Assembly (NCBI GenBank): GCA_050251195.1
Contig: JBFWNG010000010.1
Span: forward strand, 1-64,000
Direction: 5' to 3'
Length of the DNA: 64,000 nt
Origin: JBFWNG01 sp050251195
Lineage (GTDB): Bacteria; Bdellovibrionota_B; Oligoflexia; Oligoflexales; Oligoflexaceae
Positions 1 through 7,575 of this stretch are shown in pieces; positions within the stretch are counted from its first letter, which is position 1; every line of letters starts with the position of its first letter. A program made the position numbers and the translations under genes. The notes under the pieces are model-generated. The model saw nothing but the letters and a program-made list of their open reading frames with translations, made no database searches and was not told the DNA's origin.

Positions 1-116
1 AAAAGGGGTGTTGCCCTTCGTTGAAAACACCCGTTGCTCTTCGTTGAAAAGGGGTGTTGCCGTTAGCTGAAAACAGGTGTTGCCGTTCGTTGAAAACCCC
101 TGGTGCCGTTCAGGTG
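1..116. repeat. 23-bp imperfect tandem repeat, about 5 copies
   Basis: Five head-to-tail units of about 23 bp start at 1, 24, 47, 70 and 93. Each begins AAAA and most share a GTTGCC core and end in CGTTG. Units are contiguous with no unique spacers, so this is not a CRISPR array. The array may continue beyond the left edge of the window. The whole stretch 1-280 lies downstream of the minus-strand LysR gene, and no convincing gene is seen in it. Confidence 0.8.
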
Positions 117-280
117 AAATCGGTCAGTGGATGAAAAGTCCGGCGAAATCCTCGAGGAAGAGACGCTCGAGACGAAACTTCCGATTGCTGTAAAAGAAGG
201 CTTCATCTGCAATTGATTGATCGATCGAAAAGTAAGTTGCCTCCGCAAGGGGGCAACCTGCCCAATCCTTTGCCTCTCCC

Positions 281-1189
281 TTACTCTTTCATCTTTCTTA
301 ATATTTCAATCGCCAAAGCTACGGGGGGTGCCTGCCATCTGTTTGGGTTATAAACAGCTTCTTCAGCGAAAACGGGTGCTTTGGTATCCAACTTAAGTTC
401 ACGAATGTTAGTCTGATGCACGAGTTTGCCGATATAGCTCGGGGGAATCGGAACTATCGCGAAGCCGCTTTTCAAAATGGCGAGCGCGCCGTCTAAGTGA
501 TTACTATGTGCTGCCACCTTCATTTTGTAACCCGGGTGAGGGATAAAAACTTCCGAAGCAAGTTCGGCCGAGTTTCTTTTCTTACTATCAATCCAAGCAA
601 CGTTCATTCCGGTGACATCTTGCTTTGTGACATTCTTTTTTTTCCACAAAGGATGTCGGTTGGAGATAAAGTACCGCATTGTGCTCTGCCCAACGCGTTT
701 GTACACGAGGGCTTCACGTCGAAGATGAAAAATGCCGAACCCCAAGTCCAGCTCTTCCGATAATATCCCTGCCGTGATTTCGTCGGAATTGGCAATAACA
801 ACGTTCAATTTGATCTTTGGAAAGCGAGAGGTCACTGTATCTATGATTTTCTGAGCATTTTGGTTATCAAGATTGTCGATCATCCCTACCGAAAAGACCC
901 CATCATAATTCTGGGGTTGGTCAAGGTTGCGTAAAAAGCCGTCAAGCTCGCTCACGACGACTTGCGTTTTTTCGAACAGGCTCCTTCCATATTCCGTGAG
1001 CTGGAACCCTGCCTTTCCTCTCTTGCACAAAACAACTCCCAGCGAGTCCTCCAGCTTCTTTAGCGAATGCGTGATAGCGGGTCCCGAGACCCCCAAATGC
1101 TTCGCTGCCTTGGCAAGGCTTTGCAACCGCGCCACGTAATGGAATTGGACCAGGGAATCAAGGTTTAGATTCTTTAGTTCTAGAGGCAT
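281..1189 (-). CDS. LysR family transcriptional regulator
   Basis: A 302-residue protein of standard LysR length. Residues about 8-67 form the winged helix-turn-helix, with the family pattern 'SLAKAAKHLGVSGPAITHSL' and then 'LEDSLGVVLCKR'. Residues about 90-300 look like the periplasmic-binding-type effector domain. It is divergent from the DinB-like pair starting at 1289, the classical LysR arrangement in which the regulator controls its neighbour and itself. The 99-bp gap holds an AAGTT-AAT-AACTT palindrome. The effector cannot be told from sequence. Confidence 0.93.
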   Translation of the reverse strand: MPLELKNLNLDSLVQFHYVARLQSLAKAAKHLGVSGPAITHSLKKLEDSLGVVLCKRGKAGFQLTEYGRSLFEKTQVVVSELDGFLRNLDQPQNYDGVFSVGMIDNLDNQNAQKIIDTVTSRFPKIKLNVVIANSDEITAGILSEELDLGFGIFHLRREALVYKRVGQSTMRYFISNRHPLWKKKNVTKQDVTGMNVAWIDSKKRNSAELASEVFIPHPGYKMKVAAHSNHLDGALAILKSGFAIVPIPPSYIGKLVHQTNIRELKLDTKAPVFAEEAVYNPNRWQAPPVALAIEILRKMKE

Positions 1190-1211
1190 AGTTAAAAAAT
1201 ACTAATGTTTT

Positions 1212-1224
1212 AAGTTAATAACTT
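1212..1224. promoter_or_regulatory. Palindrome in the LysR/DinB intergenic region (candidate operator)
   Basis: AAGTT-AAT-AACTT is a near-perfect dyad between the divergent LysR gene and the DinB-like gene. Its size and AT-rich form fit a LysR T-N11-A type box. That it binds this regulator is inference. Confidence 0.4.
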
Positions 1225-1288
1225 TCAGTTTTGTTACTTAACACAATGCGATATTCATCACCTACTGATTTTTTAAGGGATGCAAGCA

Positions 1289-1771
1289 ATGAGTCAAAAG
1301 AACGATATTCCATCTTTCCTAAGAACCTGGCAGTACCTACGGAGCATGACGACGTCGTTTATTGAGCATGTTCCCTTAAGTCACTGGGACTTTCACCCTT
1401 CGAGCAGCCATGGTCCCCTTTGCAAACAGTTTCGGCATATGGTGTGGGTCAGCGACCTCTATCGATGCGCTCTCCGGGACGGTAAAATCGACATGGTCAC
1501 CAAGAAGCAGGAATACGGGGGAAGCACGGAACGTTCCGAAATACTCGCAGCTATTAAGGATAGAGATGTCCGCTTAGAGGCGTTGCTGTCGGAGGAAAAA
1601 TTTCTCGACGTCGAATACAGAATAGACTTTTTCGGTACCCAAATGACCGTCAATGAATTTACGCAAACAATGGTTCAACACGAATCATTGCATCATGGGA
1701 TGTGGTCCGTCTATGCGTCCCTTGCCGGCTTCCCGCCTCCCGACGGCTGGAAAAACGACTGGGGATTATGA
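1289..1771 (+). CDS. DinB-like (DinB/YfiT) family protein
   Basis: A 160-residue protein with the four-helix DinB/YfiT look. An early His lies in 'FRHMVWV' and a C-terminal His pair in 'MVQHESLHHGMW', the pattern of the metal triad in this superfamily. Members include thiol-dependent transferases and many of unknown role. An ATG at 1280 lies directly on the AAGGGA ribosome site, while the ATG at 1289 is 8 nt after it, so 1289 is preferred. Its last codons overlap the next gene as ATGA, implying translational coupling. Probably controlled by the divergent LysR regulator. Confidence 0.75.
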   Translation: MSQKNDIPSFLRTWQYLRSMTTSFIEHVPLSHWDFHPSSSHGPLCKQFRHMVWVSDLYRCALRDGKIDMVTKKQEYGGSTERSEILAAIKDRDVRLEALLSEEKFLDVEYRIDFFGTQMTVNEFTQTMVQHESLHHGMWSVYASLAGFPPPDGWKNDWGL

Positions 1772-2046
1772 TGGCGCATTGCTCATACGATCGACTTCAA
1801 GATTTTGCATATTTTTTTGACGAATTGCGGAGATGGACGCATATTCGCGAGCCCAAACCTGGAATTTTTTACTTCAAAAGCAAAGCGTTTCTGCATTTTC
1901 ACTCAAAAGAGGAAAAGCGATGGGCGCATCTTCGCAGCACGGGATCATGGGAAGAGATTGATATCCCCGATACTCTAACGCCGAAAAGTCGTCAATATAT
2001 TGTCGAAACTATCGAGAAACATCATGCTCGCCTTGTGAACAAATAG
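1768..2046 (+). CDS. Small conserved hypothetical protein
   Basis: A 92-residue protein starting at an ATG that overlaps the stop of the DinB-like gene (ATGATG). Its pattern 'PGIFYFKSKAFLHFH' followed by 'WAHLRSTG' resembles a family of small uncharacterised bacterial proteins with a 'FLHFH' core. No signal peptide, membrane segment or catalytic signature is visible. The overlap suggests it is made together with the DinB-like protein. Function unknown. Confidence 0.7.
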   Translation: MMAHCSYDRLQDFAYFFDELRRWTHIREPKPGIFYFKSKAFLHFHSKEEKRWAHLRSTGSWEEIDIPDTLTPKSRQYIVETIEKHHARLVNK

Positions 2047-2076
2047 ATCCCGAATGTCCCAGTCTTGCACGTTCAC

Positions 2077-2105
2077 TTGACAGCAAGACAGAAGTTCATG
2101 ATACT
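2077..2105 (+). promoter_or_regulatory. Sigma70-type promoter for the 2159 gene
   Basis: TTGACA (2077-2082), a 17-nt spacer, then GATACT (2100-2105), about 54 nt before the ATG at 2159. The -35 is a perfect consensus and the -10 matches 4 of 6 with optimal spacing. Confidence 0.65.
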
Positions 2106-2158
2106 TATCTCTAGGTAGCAATCGCCATAGATTCACACGTTATAAGAGAAAGAACATT

Positions 2159-2494
2159 ATGCTTAAGCTGATCTTCGCTGCTGTCCTATCGTTTACCGTA
2201 TGCCAATGTAAGACCGAAAATGGTAGCGAGATGATGAACACAAACAATGACGTCAGCGGTGAAAAATCGTTCGAAGGCGAATTCCAAGCTCTACCAAATG
2301 AAGGAACCGGCAAAACGGTCTACACGCTGAAGGACACCGAAAGCAACGATTATTTCATTGTGCCTGCTAACGGCGATGTCGCGAAATCCTTAGAGAAAAT
2401 TGTGCAGTCTTCCCGAGTTCTCGTGATCGGCACCGTTAGCCACGACGAGATCACGATCAAGGCATCGAGCATCGTTCTTCGTGATTCCAAATAG
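2159..2494 (+). CDS. Small secreted protein of unknown function
   Basis: 111 residues. The N-terminus 'MLKLIFAAVLSFTVCQCK' is a short hydrophobic signal sequence with cysteines at its end, possibly a non-canonical lipoprotein signal (Val or Gln at -1 is unusual). The mature part has no recognised domain; the region from about residue 40 has alternating hydrophobics as in a small beta domain. It is monocistronic behind its own promoter. Function not assignable. Confidence 0.65.
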   Translation: MLKLIFAAVLSFTVCQCKTENGSEMMNTNNDVSGEKSFEGEFQALPNEGTGKTVYTLKDTESNDYFIVPANGDVAKSLEKIVQSSRVLVIGTVSHDEITIKASSIVLRDSK

Positions 2495-2557
2495 AGAGGA
2501 GGACAAAGTACCTTACTTTGCCCAACGATCTTAATTACTTAACATGGACTATGGAAT

Positions 2558-3109
2558 CTAAGGACAGGGTTTTGGATCACCAATACTCTTTCGAAGCAGT
2601 ATTCCGGTTGTATTCTTCGCGACCCGATGCGGATCACAAAAGGTCCACCCTCTGGACACTTCGATAAATCCGAGCTCAAAATACATCGGCAGCGTGACTT
2701 TATTTTCGTCATCCAAAAAAACGAGCGCATGATCGGAACGAGCGCCTAACCATTCGAGTCGCTTCGTGGTCATTGTTCGTGCAAGGCCTCTCCTTCGCCA
2801 CTCGGGGTGAATTTTTATTCCCCGGAGATACCAACCGGTGGGCAATAAATTTGCGGTACCGTACATATTTTCGTGTTTGTTTTGATCATAGTATCTCGCA
2901 CCTGCGTATCCCACCAATTGCTGATCTGAAAGAGCAAGCAAATAGGTTCTCTTCTCGGGTTCCGAAGCACAGATTGTGAATTCACGATGGAAAAGATCAA
3001 TACAAGCGTCTAGGGGCAATGATTTTTCCAGACAATGTAGCTCCGCCACTGCCCTCTTATCTTCAAGGCGAGCGGGTCGCATTACCAGATTCTGATTCGG
3101 CGATCCCAT
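2558..3109 (-). CDS. GNAT family N-acetyltransferase
   Basis: 183 residues. The acetyl-CoA loop is visible as 'GIKIHPEWRRRGLARTM' (motif A, R/Q-x-x-G-x-A). The C-terminal 'PMYFELGFIEVSRG' is the usual motif B region. The substrate is unknown. It begins 4 nt after the stop of the HTH-isochorismatase gene, so the two are probably co-transcribed, with a second GNAT gene further upstream. Confidence 0.85.
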   Translation of the reverse strand: MGSPNQNLVMRPARLEDKRAVAELHCLEKSLPLDACIDLFHREFTICASEPEKRTYLLALSDQQLVGYAGARYYDQNKHENMYGTANLLPTGWYLRGIKIHPEWRRRGLARTMTTKRLEWLGARSDHALVFLDDENKVTLPMYFELGFIEVSRGWTFCDPHRVAKNTTGILLRKSIGDPKPCP

Positions 3110-3113
3110 GAGC

Positions 3114-3959
3114 TCACACGGAATCTAGATTTTTTAAGATATCTTCACTAAGGACGACCTTGGCAAAAAGAGCGTGCAAATTCGCCAGCGTCAGCTTGTG
3201 AATGCGTTCCGCTCGATAAAGTTTGCCGTCAGGGCCGAAAACGTCGAAAGAGGCGGACGCGTCACCGACAACAAAAGTGGCAAAGCCCAATTCACTGGCC
3301 TGGCGAGCGGTTGCATCAATGCACTCATTGGCGGTGAAGCCCGTCAAAACAATGGTTTCGATTCCGCGGCTATTCAATTCTTGGAGCAAAGAAGTTTCTG
3401 CAAAGGCACTCGATTTTGTTTTATCTATGACGAGTTCGGCTTTTTCCGGCGCGAGGTCAGGAATAGATTTAAAGCCGTCGGAACCTTTATAAAACGCTGA
3501 CCTGGGGTTATCGGACGCATGTCTCACATGAATGATCAAGCCCTTGGCGCGGCGCCAGCTTGCCAGAATCTTTCCAATATTTATTTCTGCTTCGCTGCGA
3601 TGCCGATTTCCCTGCACGTTATCTGAAAGGCCATTCTGCGCATTGATAACAATCAAGGCTGTATTGTCGCCAATCACTTTTTTCGCCTTTGGTTGCCGCT
3701 GGGTTTTCAGCACTTCGTCGATCGAACTTAAATAAGTTCGAGTGCGCTCATTAACTTGGATTCCCAGAGGAGAAATTTGCCAGCGCCCTTTAACCTTTAC
3801 GATAACCGGGCTTGCTTCAGCAAGCTGCTGCAAGTTTCGCGACACAACGGAAGGGTCTTTTGCCATGGATTCCGAGAGGCTCTGCAAGGTCCCGCCTTGC
3901 TCAAATGCGAGGAGAAGTTCTAGCTGATCTGACGACAATGGAAAGCGCGCTCTCACCAC
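3114..3959 (-). CDS. Winged-HTH / isochorismatase-like hydrolase fusion
   Basis: 281 residues in two parts. Residues about 7-80 look like a winged helix ('TLQSLSESMAKDPSVVSRNL' is a LysR/MarR-like recognition region). Residues about 98-262 are an isochorismatase-like cysteine hydrolase. Family catalysis uses Asp-Lys-Cys. Lys180 ('IDKTKSSAF') and Cys213 ('TANECIDAT') are present, but the Asp position reads Asn106 in 'ALIVINAQNG'. The GTG start at 3959 has GAGG 8 nt upstream. It lies between two GNAT genes. The fusion suggests a regulator that uses the hydrolase fold as a sensor, or an autoregulated enzyme (inference). Confidence 0.82.
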   Translation of the reverse strand: MVRARFPLSSDQLELLLAFEQGGTLQSLSESMAKDPSVVSRNLQQLAEASPVIVKVKGRWQISPLGIQVNERTRTYLSSIDEVLKTQRQPKAKKVIGDNTALIVINAQNGLSDNVQGNRHRSEAEINIGKILASWRRAKGLIIHVRHASDNPRSAFYKGSDGFKSIPDLAPEKAELVIDKTKSSAFAETSLLQELNSRGIETIVLTGFTANECIDATARQASELGFATFVVGDASASFDVFGPDGKLYRAERIHKLTLANLHALFAKVVLSEDILKNLDSV

Positions 3960-3969
3960 TCAAGTGACC

Positions 3970-4548
3970 TCAATTATAGCCTAGCAATTTTTTGATGACC
4001 TCAGAGGGAGGGGCCATTCCAACTCGATATTGATAGATATCCTTCCGGGTTGGCTGGTGATAAAAAACCAACTTCACTACCAAACCCACCCATTCCAACA
4101 TCTCCATGCCTGCAATGGTAAAGCCCAATTTCAACTTTGGGATAAGTACATTGCTGTTAGCCACTAGATGATTAGAATAGACTGACTGAAATCCCTCTTC
4201 TCTGGTTATTTTTAAGACCGCGGATACCAACTCGGTGTATATGCCCTTGTTGCGATGTTCAGGCAGGACGGCTGACATTCCCATGTAGAAACTGTGATCT
4301 GATTCCTGCCAACCAAAGGTCCACCCTACAAAGGCGGGGCCATGGTACACAGCTATCCGCAAATGATACCTATCCTTGAACTTGTTTCTAAACTCTGCTG
4401 CCTTTTGTTTTTCCTGTTCAGAGAGAACTTGCTTCATGTCGATGGAGGGAAACTCTTCGAAAAACACCTTTTTCATTAATTCAGAAAAAAGCGGTTCTTC
4501 AAAAGTTTCGACGGTTCGAAATGTATAGTCTTTGTAGGTCCATTCCAT
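3970..4548 (-). CDS. GNAT family N-acetyltransferase
   Basis: 192 residues. 'SAVLPEHRNKGIYTELVSAV' is the acetyl-CoA binding motif A and 'NSNVLIPKLKLGFTIAGME' the region after it. The substrate is unknown. It ends 10 nt before the HTH-isochorismatase gene and heads a three-gene minus-strand cluster. The tRNA-Pro gene lies just upstream in the same direction, so transcription from the tRNA promoter could read into it. Its leader contains a 31-bp tandem duplication. Confidence 0.83.
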   Translation of the reverse strand: MEWTYKDYTFRTVETFEEPLFSELMKKVFFEEFPSIDMKQVLSEQEKQKAAEFRNKFKDRYHLRIAVYHGPAFVGWTFGWQESDHSFYMGMSAVLPEHRNKGIYTELVSAVLKITREEGFQSVYSNHLVANSNVLIPKLKLGFTIAGMEMLEWVGLVVKLVFYHQPTRKDIYQYRVGMAPPSEVIKKLLGYN

Positions 4549-4557
4549 GAAACTAGG

Positions 4558-4619
4558 CTCTTTTCACCTTTGATGGTGGGAAAGTAGCTCTCTTCACCCT
4601 TGGATGTGGGGAAAGTAGC
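4558..4619. repeat. 31-bp tandem direct repeat, two copies
   Basis: Copies at 4558-4588 and 4589-4619 both end GGGAAAGTAGC-like and differ at a handful of positions. They lie between the tRNA-Pro gene and the start of the downstream GNAT gene, that is, in the leader of the latter. No coding reading is convincing. Confidence 0.75.
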
Positions 4620-4634
4620 ATGAGAAAATAGAGG

Positions 4635-4660
4635 GATTCTTTTGCTGAAGCAAAAGAATC
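4635..4660 (-). terminator. 12-bp stem hairpin at the 3' end of tRNA-Pro
   Basis: A perfect inverted repeat, arms 4635-4646 and 4649-4660, with a 2-nt loop. On the minus strand it starts on the last base of the tRNA acceptor stem and the discriminator base and is followed by a moderately T-rich tract. It could be a terminator or processing hairpin. The overlap with mature tRNA sequence is unusual. Confidence 0.5.
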
Positions 4661-4731
4661 GGGGCGACAGGATTCGAACCTGCGACCTCATGGTCCCAAA
4701 CCACGCGCGCTACCAACTGCGCTACGCCCCG
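4659..4731 (-). tRNA. tRNA-Pro (TGG)
   Basis: Read on the minus strand, CGGGGCG at 4731-4725 pairs with CGCCCCG at 4666-4660, with A as discriminator (4659). The D arm contains AGCGCAGTTGGTAGCGC, the anticodon loop reads TTTGGGA with anticodon TGG, and the T arm contains GGTTCGAATCC. CCA is not encoded. All arms fold without mismatches that matter, so the gene looks functional. Confidence 0.95.
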
Positions 4732-4814
4732 GCACTTTTTGGTAGACAGCTTTTTTAGCAGAGAATACATCACTTAGCAAGACCATTAGATTTTTCGTCT
4801 AAAAGGAAAATTGT

Positions 4815-5567
4815 TTGCGAATCAGTTATTTAGGCCAAAACCAAAACTTGGGAAGCGCCGTTGCGACAAACGACGGGAGCTATACCCTGCGCGAACCGAC
4901 GCTGGGCGAGCTTTATCATAGTGAAAGCGGGGCACAGCTCGAAACTCAAGCACTTTACATGGATGCAAGCGGGTTTGAGGCAAGACTAAATGAACAACAG
5001 GACCGCAAACTCACCATTATCGACGTGGGTTTGGGACTGGGTTATAACGCCCTTCAAACCATCGCCACTTGGCACCAAAAGGCGGACACCAACCTGGAGA
5101 TAGTCAGCTTAGAATGGAACGATGCGCTCGTTCGAGCTCTGACAAGCGATAATCTGCCGTGGGGCGGTACGTGGGGCGCCGACCGTCACGCGTTTAGAAA
5201 ATCGCTTAAACCTTCTTACCCTCTACTGTGGACCGGAGAGATCACCAAGAAATCGCCGAACGGGTTAACGCGTTCATGTTCGTGGACGGTCTGTGTGGGG
5301 AATGCTTCTCGTGCACCGCTAAGTCAGCTCGTTGACTCAGTCGACTACATTTGGCAAGACCCATTCTCGCCAAGGCACGATACGTCGTTGTGGGACGCGA
5401 ACTGGTTTCTCAAACTCCGCGGCGTTTCTCACCCCGAAACCGTTTTGGTCACTTATAGTTGTTCAGGGTTTGTTCGTCGTTCGCTGGATGAAGCAGGGTG
5501 GTCTTGGGCGAAGATCCCAGCCATGGGCAAGAGAGAGTGGCTCAGAGCAAATCCTAAAACCACTTAA
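4815..5567 (+). CDS. MnmD/MnmC1-like SAM-dependent methyltransferase
   Basis: 250 residues. 'IIDVGLGLGYNAL' is the SAM-binding loop, 'IWQDPFSPRHDTSLWD' matches the D-x-F-x-P...W signature of the MnmC methyltransferase domain, and 'YSCSGFVRRSLDEAGW' its C-terminal block. Family enzymes complete the 5-methylaminomethyl-2-thiouridine modification of tRNA wobble uridine. The oxidase half of bifunctional MnmC is absent, so this is the stand-alone form. The TTG start at 4815 has AAAAGGA 7-8 nt upstream. The last 14 bp overlap tail-to-tail with the ABC permease gene. Confidence 0.75.
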   Translation: MRISYLGQNQNLGSAVATNDGSYTLREPTLGELYHSESGAQLETQALYMDASGFEARLNEQQDRKLTIIDVGLGLGYNALQTIATWHQKADTNLEIVSLEWNDALVRALTSDNLPWGGTWGADRHAFRKSLKPSYPLLWTGEITKKSPNGLTRSCSWTVCVGNASRAPLSQLVDSVDYIWQDPFSPRHDTSLWDANWFLKLRGVSHPETVLVTYSCSGFVRRSLDEAGWSWAKIPAMGKREWLRANPKTT

Positions 5568-6585
5568 AGAGTCGCTTCGCAGCAAAACTGCAGGCAACAA
5601 AATATGCGGCCAACACACTCATGTGCCTCGTTACCTCGGGAATCGAAGCTCCTTCCGTCGCCACCATGCGCAACCCTTCCACTAGAGGCGACAACGGCAA
5701 ATAGGACGTAACGGTAGCAAACCAGGACGGGAAATATTGGACCGAGAAAAACACCCCTGATACGATCATGAGCGTAAAAGTCGTTAGGTTCACGAGACCC
5801 GAAATAGTTCCAATGGTCTCGGTTCGCGATCCGAATAGAATTCCTATCGCGGTAAAACAGGCAGCGCCAAGCACCAGGAGAGAAAGGAACGCCGGGACGC
5901 TTCCTGAAATCTCAAAACCGAAGATGAAGTAACCACCCAGTAAAATGGCGCCAATCTCGACCGTTAGAACAAGCATCCGTCCAAAAACGTGCGACACGAT
6001 ATAGTCGCTAGGTTTCATCGGCGTAGCCAGGTAACGCTTGAACAAACCGTTCCTTCTATTCGACACGATGGTCATGCCGACGCCAAACAAGCTTGAAGTC
6101 ATGATGCTCAACGCCATAAGGCCAGGAATAAGAAAATCGATATAGCGGCTGCCGTGCTTGCTTTCGTAAATCTTTTCAATCTCGTAAGGAGCGGTTTGAC
6201 CCGCCTTGTCTGAAAGATACTTCTCGACCTGGAGAGATGCGAGCTGAGCTTGGTCGTTCTTGGGATCATACCTAAAAGTAAATTTCCCTGGTTGTACTTC
6301 GGACACAATGAGAACGATCTGACCGCGCTTCAGCTGCGCCTCTATATCATCGGCAGAACCCTGATGTACAATCATCGGAGCATCTTGGGTATCAGAGGTA
6401 AGTACAGCACTTTGCCCCACGACGCCGACGCTCGTCTTTTTCACCTTACTGTCCGAAAAAGCGAAACCTAGCGTTAACATCCATACCATCGGCATGAGAA
6501 TGACGAATATAAAGGCCGAAGGTTCCCTGAAAAATTCTAAAAATCTCGAACGAGTTTGTTCGAAAAGGGATGCTCGCAGTTTCAC
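5554..6585 (-). CDS. ABC-2 type transporter permease
   Basis: 343 residues. One N-terminal membrane segment ('SAFIFVILMPMVWMLTLGFAF') is followed by an extracytoplasmic domain (about residues 45-170) and a cluster of five hydrophobic segments (about 175-340), the ABC-2 exporter layout. 'RRNGLFKRYLATPMKPSDYI' is the typical coupling region. Its ATG overlaps the stop of the ATPase gene by 4 nt, so the pair is translationally coupled and forms one exporter. The substrate is unknown; a drug, lipid or polysaccharide role is possible. Confidence 0.88.
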   Translation of the reverse strand: MKLRASLFEQTRSRFLEFFREPSAFIFVILMPMVWMLTLGFAFSDSKVKKTSVGVVGQSAVLTSDTQDAPMIVHQGSADDIEAQLKRGQIVLIVSEVQPGKFTFRYDPKNDQAQLASLQVEKYLSDKAGQTAPYEIEKIYESKHGSRYIDFLIPGLMALSIMTSSLFGVGMTIVSNRRNGLFKRYLATPMKPSDYIVSHVFGRMLVLTVEIGAILLGGYFIFGFEISGSVPAFLSLLVLGAACFTAIGILFGSRTETIGTISGLVNLTTFTLMIVSGVFFSVQYFPSWFATVTSYLPLSPLVEGLRMVATEGASIPEVTRHMSVLAAYFVACSFAAKRLFKWF

Positions 6586-7511
6586 GCGTTGATCCCCCTG
6601 CCGGTAAGTTTCAAAAATACGTCCTCAAGGTTCGAATGCTTAACTTCGAGTCGGTCCAATGCAACCCCCGCTTCATGGCACGTCCGCGCCAAGTGGCCAA
6701 GGTAATCGAGATACCGATCGCTGTATATTTCGTAGGTCCCGTCCTCCAAGACTCTCGCGGATTGTACCCAGTTTAGTTTCGAGAGCACAGATCCCATTTT
6801 GGCTTTGTCTGCAGAGCGAAAGGCAAAGCGCAAACAGACGTCACCGCAAACTTCCTTAATGAGTTGTTTGGGCGTTCCTTCCTTGATAGCCTTTCCCTGG
6901 TCCATGATGATCACTCGGTCCGCTAGTTGCTCGGCCTCTTCCATGTAGTGCGTGGTAAGCAACACGGATTTGCCGCTCTTTTTGAATCCTTCGATTAGGT
7001 GCCACAAGGCACGACGAGACTGAGGATCAAGTCCCGTGGTCGGCTCATCAAGAAAAATCAGTTTTGGATTATTGATAAGAGCGCACCCAAGGTAGACCCG
7101 CTGTCGTTGACCACCCGACAACTTCTCTAGCCGAACGTCCGTTTTGTCAGCCATCTCAATGGCAGACAAAACTTCTTCGATGGAGAGACCGCTTTCAAAA
7201 AAACTTCGAAACAACCGAAGCGTTTCGTAAACCGTCATCTTTGGATAGAGCCTTGTCTCCTGCAAAACGACGCCGATGCCTTGCAAGATCTTATTGCGAT
7301 TGCCGCTGTACGACATGCCGAAAATCGTAATTTCTCCAGCATCCGGAGCGAGAAGTCCTTCCAACATTTCAACAGTGGTCGTCTTGCCCGCGCCGTTAGG
7401 ACCTAAGATTGATAAGCATTCACCCGGAGCAATCTTGAGAGATAACGATTGCACCGCATGCGCTTTGGCAAACGACTTTCTTATGTTGGTGGCTACCAGG
7501 TTGTATTCCAT
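6582..7511 (-). CDS. ABC transporter ATP-binding protein (exporter, DrrA/CcmA-like)
   Basis: 309 residues. Walker A 'GPNGAGKTTT', signature 'LSGGQRQRVYLG' and Walker B 'LIFLDEPTTGLDPQ' are intact, and the switch His is in 'LLTTHYMEEAEQLADR'. The C-terminal region ending 'NLEDVFLKLTGRGI' is typical of DrrA-type exporter ATPases. It is first in a two-gene operon with the ABC-2 permease. A good promoter and an AGGAG site precede the ATG. Confidence 0.92.
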   Translation of the reverse strand: MEYNLVATNIRKSFAKAHAVQSLSLKIAPGECLSILGPNGAGKTTTVEMLEGLLAPDAGEITIFGMSYSGNRNKILQGIGVVLQETRLYPKMTVYETLRLFRSFFESGLSIEEVLSAIEMADKTDVRLEKLSGGQRQRVYLGCALINNPKLIFLDEPTTGLDPQSRRALWHLIEGFKKSGKSVLLTTHYMEEAEQLADRVIIMDQGKAIKEGTPKQLIKEVCGDVCLRFAFRSADKAKMGSVLSKLNWVQSARVLEDGTYEIYSDRYLDYLGHLARTCHEAGVALDRLEVKHSNLEDVFLKLTGRGINA

Positions 7512-7532
7512 GTTGCTCCTGACGAAAGTCCC

Positions 7533-7561
7533 ATATTACAGACGAATTCGTTTTATGGCAA
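7533..7561 (-). promoter_or_regulatory. Sigma70-type promoter of the ABC exporter operon
   Basis: On the minus strand TTGCCA (7561-7556), 17-nt spacer, TAATAT (7538-7533), about 20 nt before the ATG at 7511, which has AGGAG 5 nt upstream. Element quality and spacing are good. Confidence 0.65.
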
Positions 7562-7575
7562 CGAAAGTGGGGAGC

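Noticed and set aside
1..116. CRISPR array
   Set aside because: The 23-bp units are contiguous with no unique spacers, and no cas genes are present.
63..248. Small minus-strand frame over the tandem repeat
   Set aside because: Its C-terminal coding comes from the repeat units, with no ribosome site or recognisable features.
1289..2046. Toxin-antitoxin pair
   Set aside because: Two small overlapping genes, but the first is DinB-like and the second a cytoplasmic conserved family; no toxin or antitoxin signature.
4549..4815. Integrative element at tRNA-Pro
   Set aside because: No integrase, transposase or second copy of the tRNA end is visible in the window; kept only as a low-level finding.
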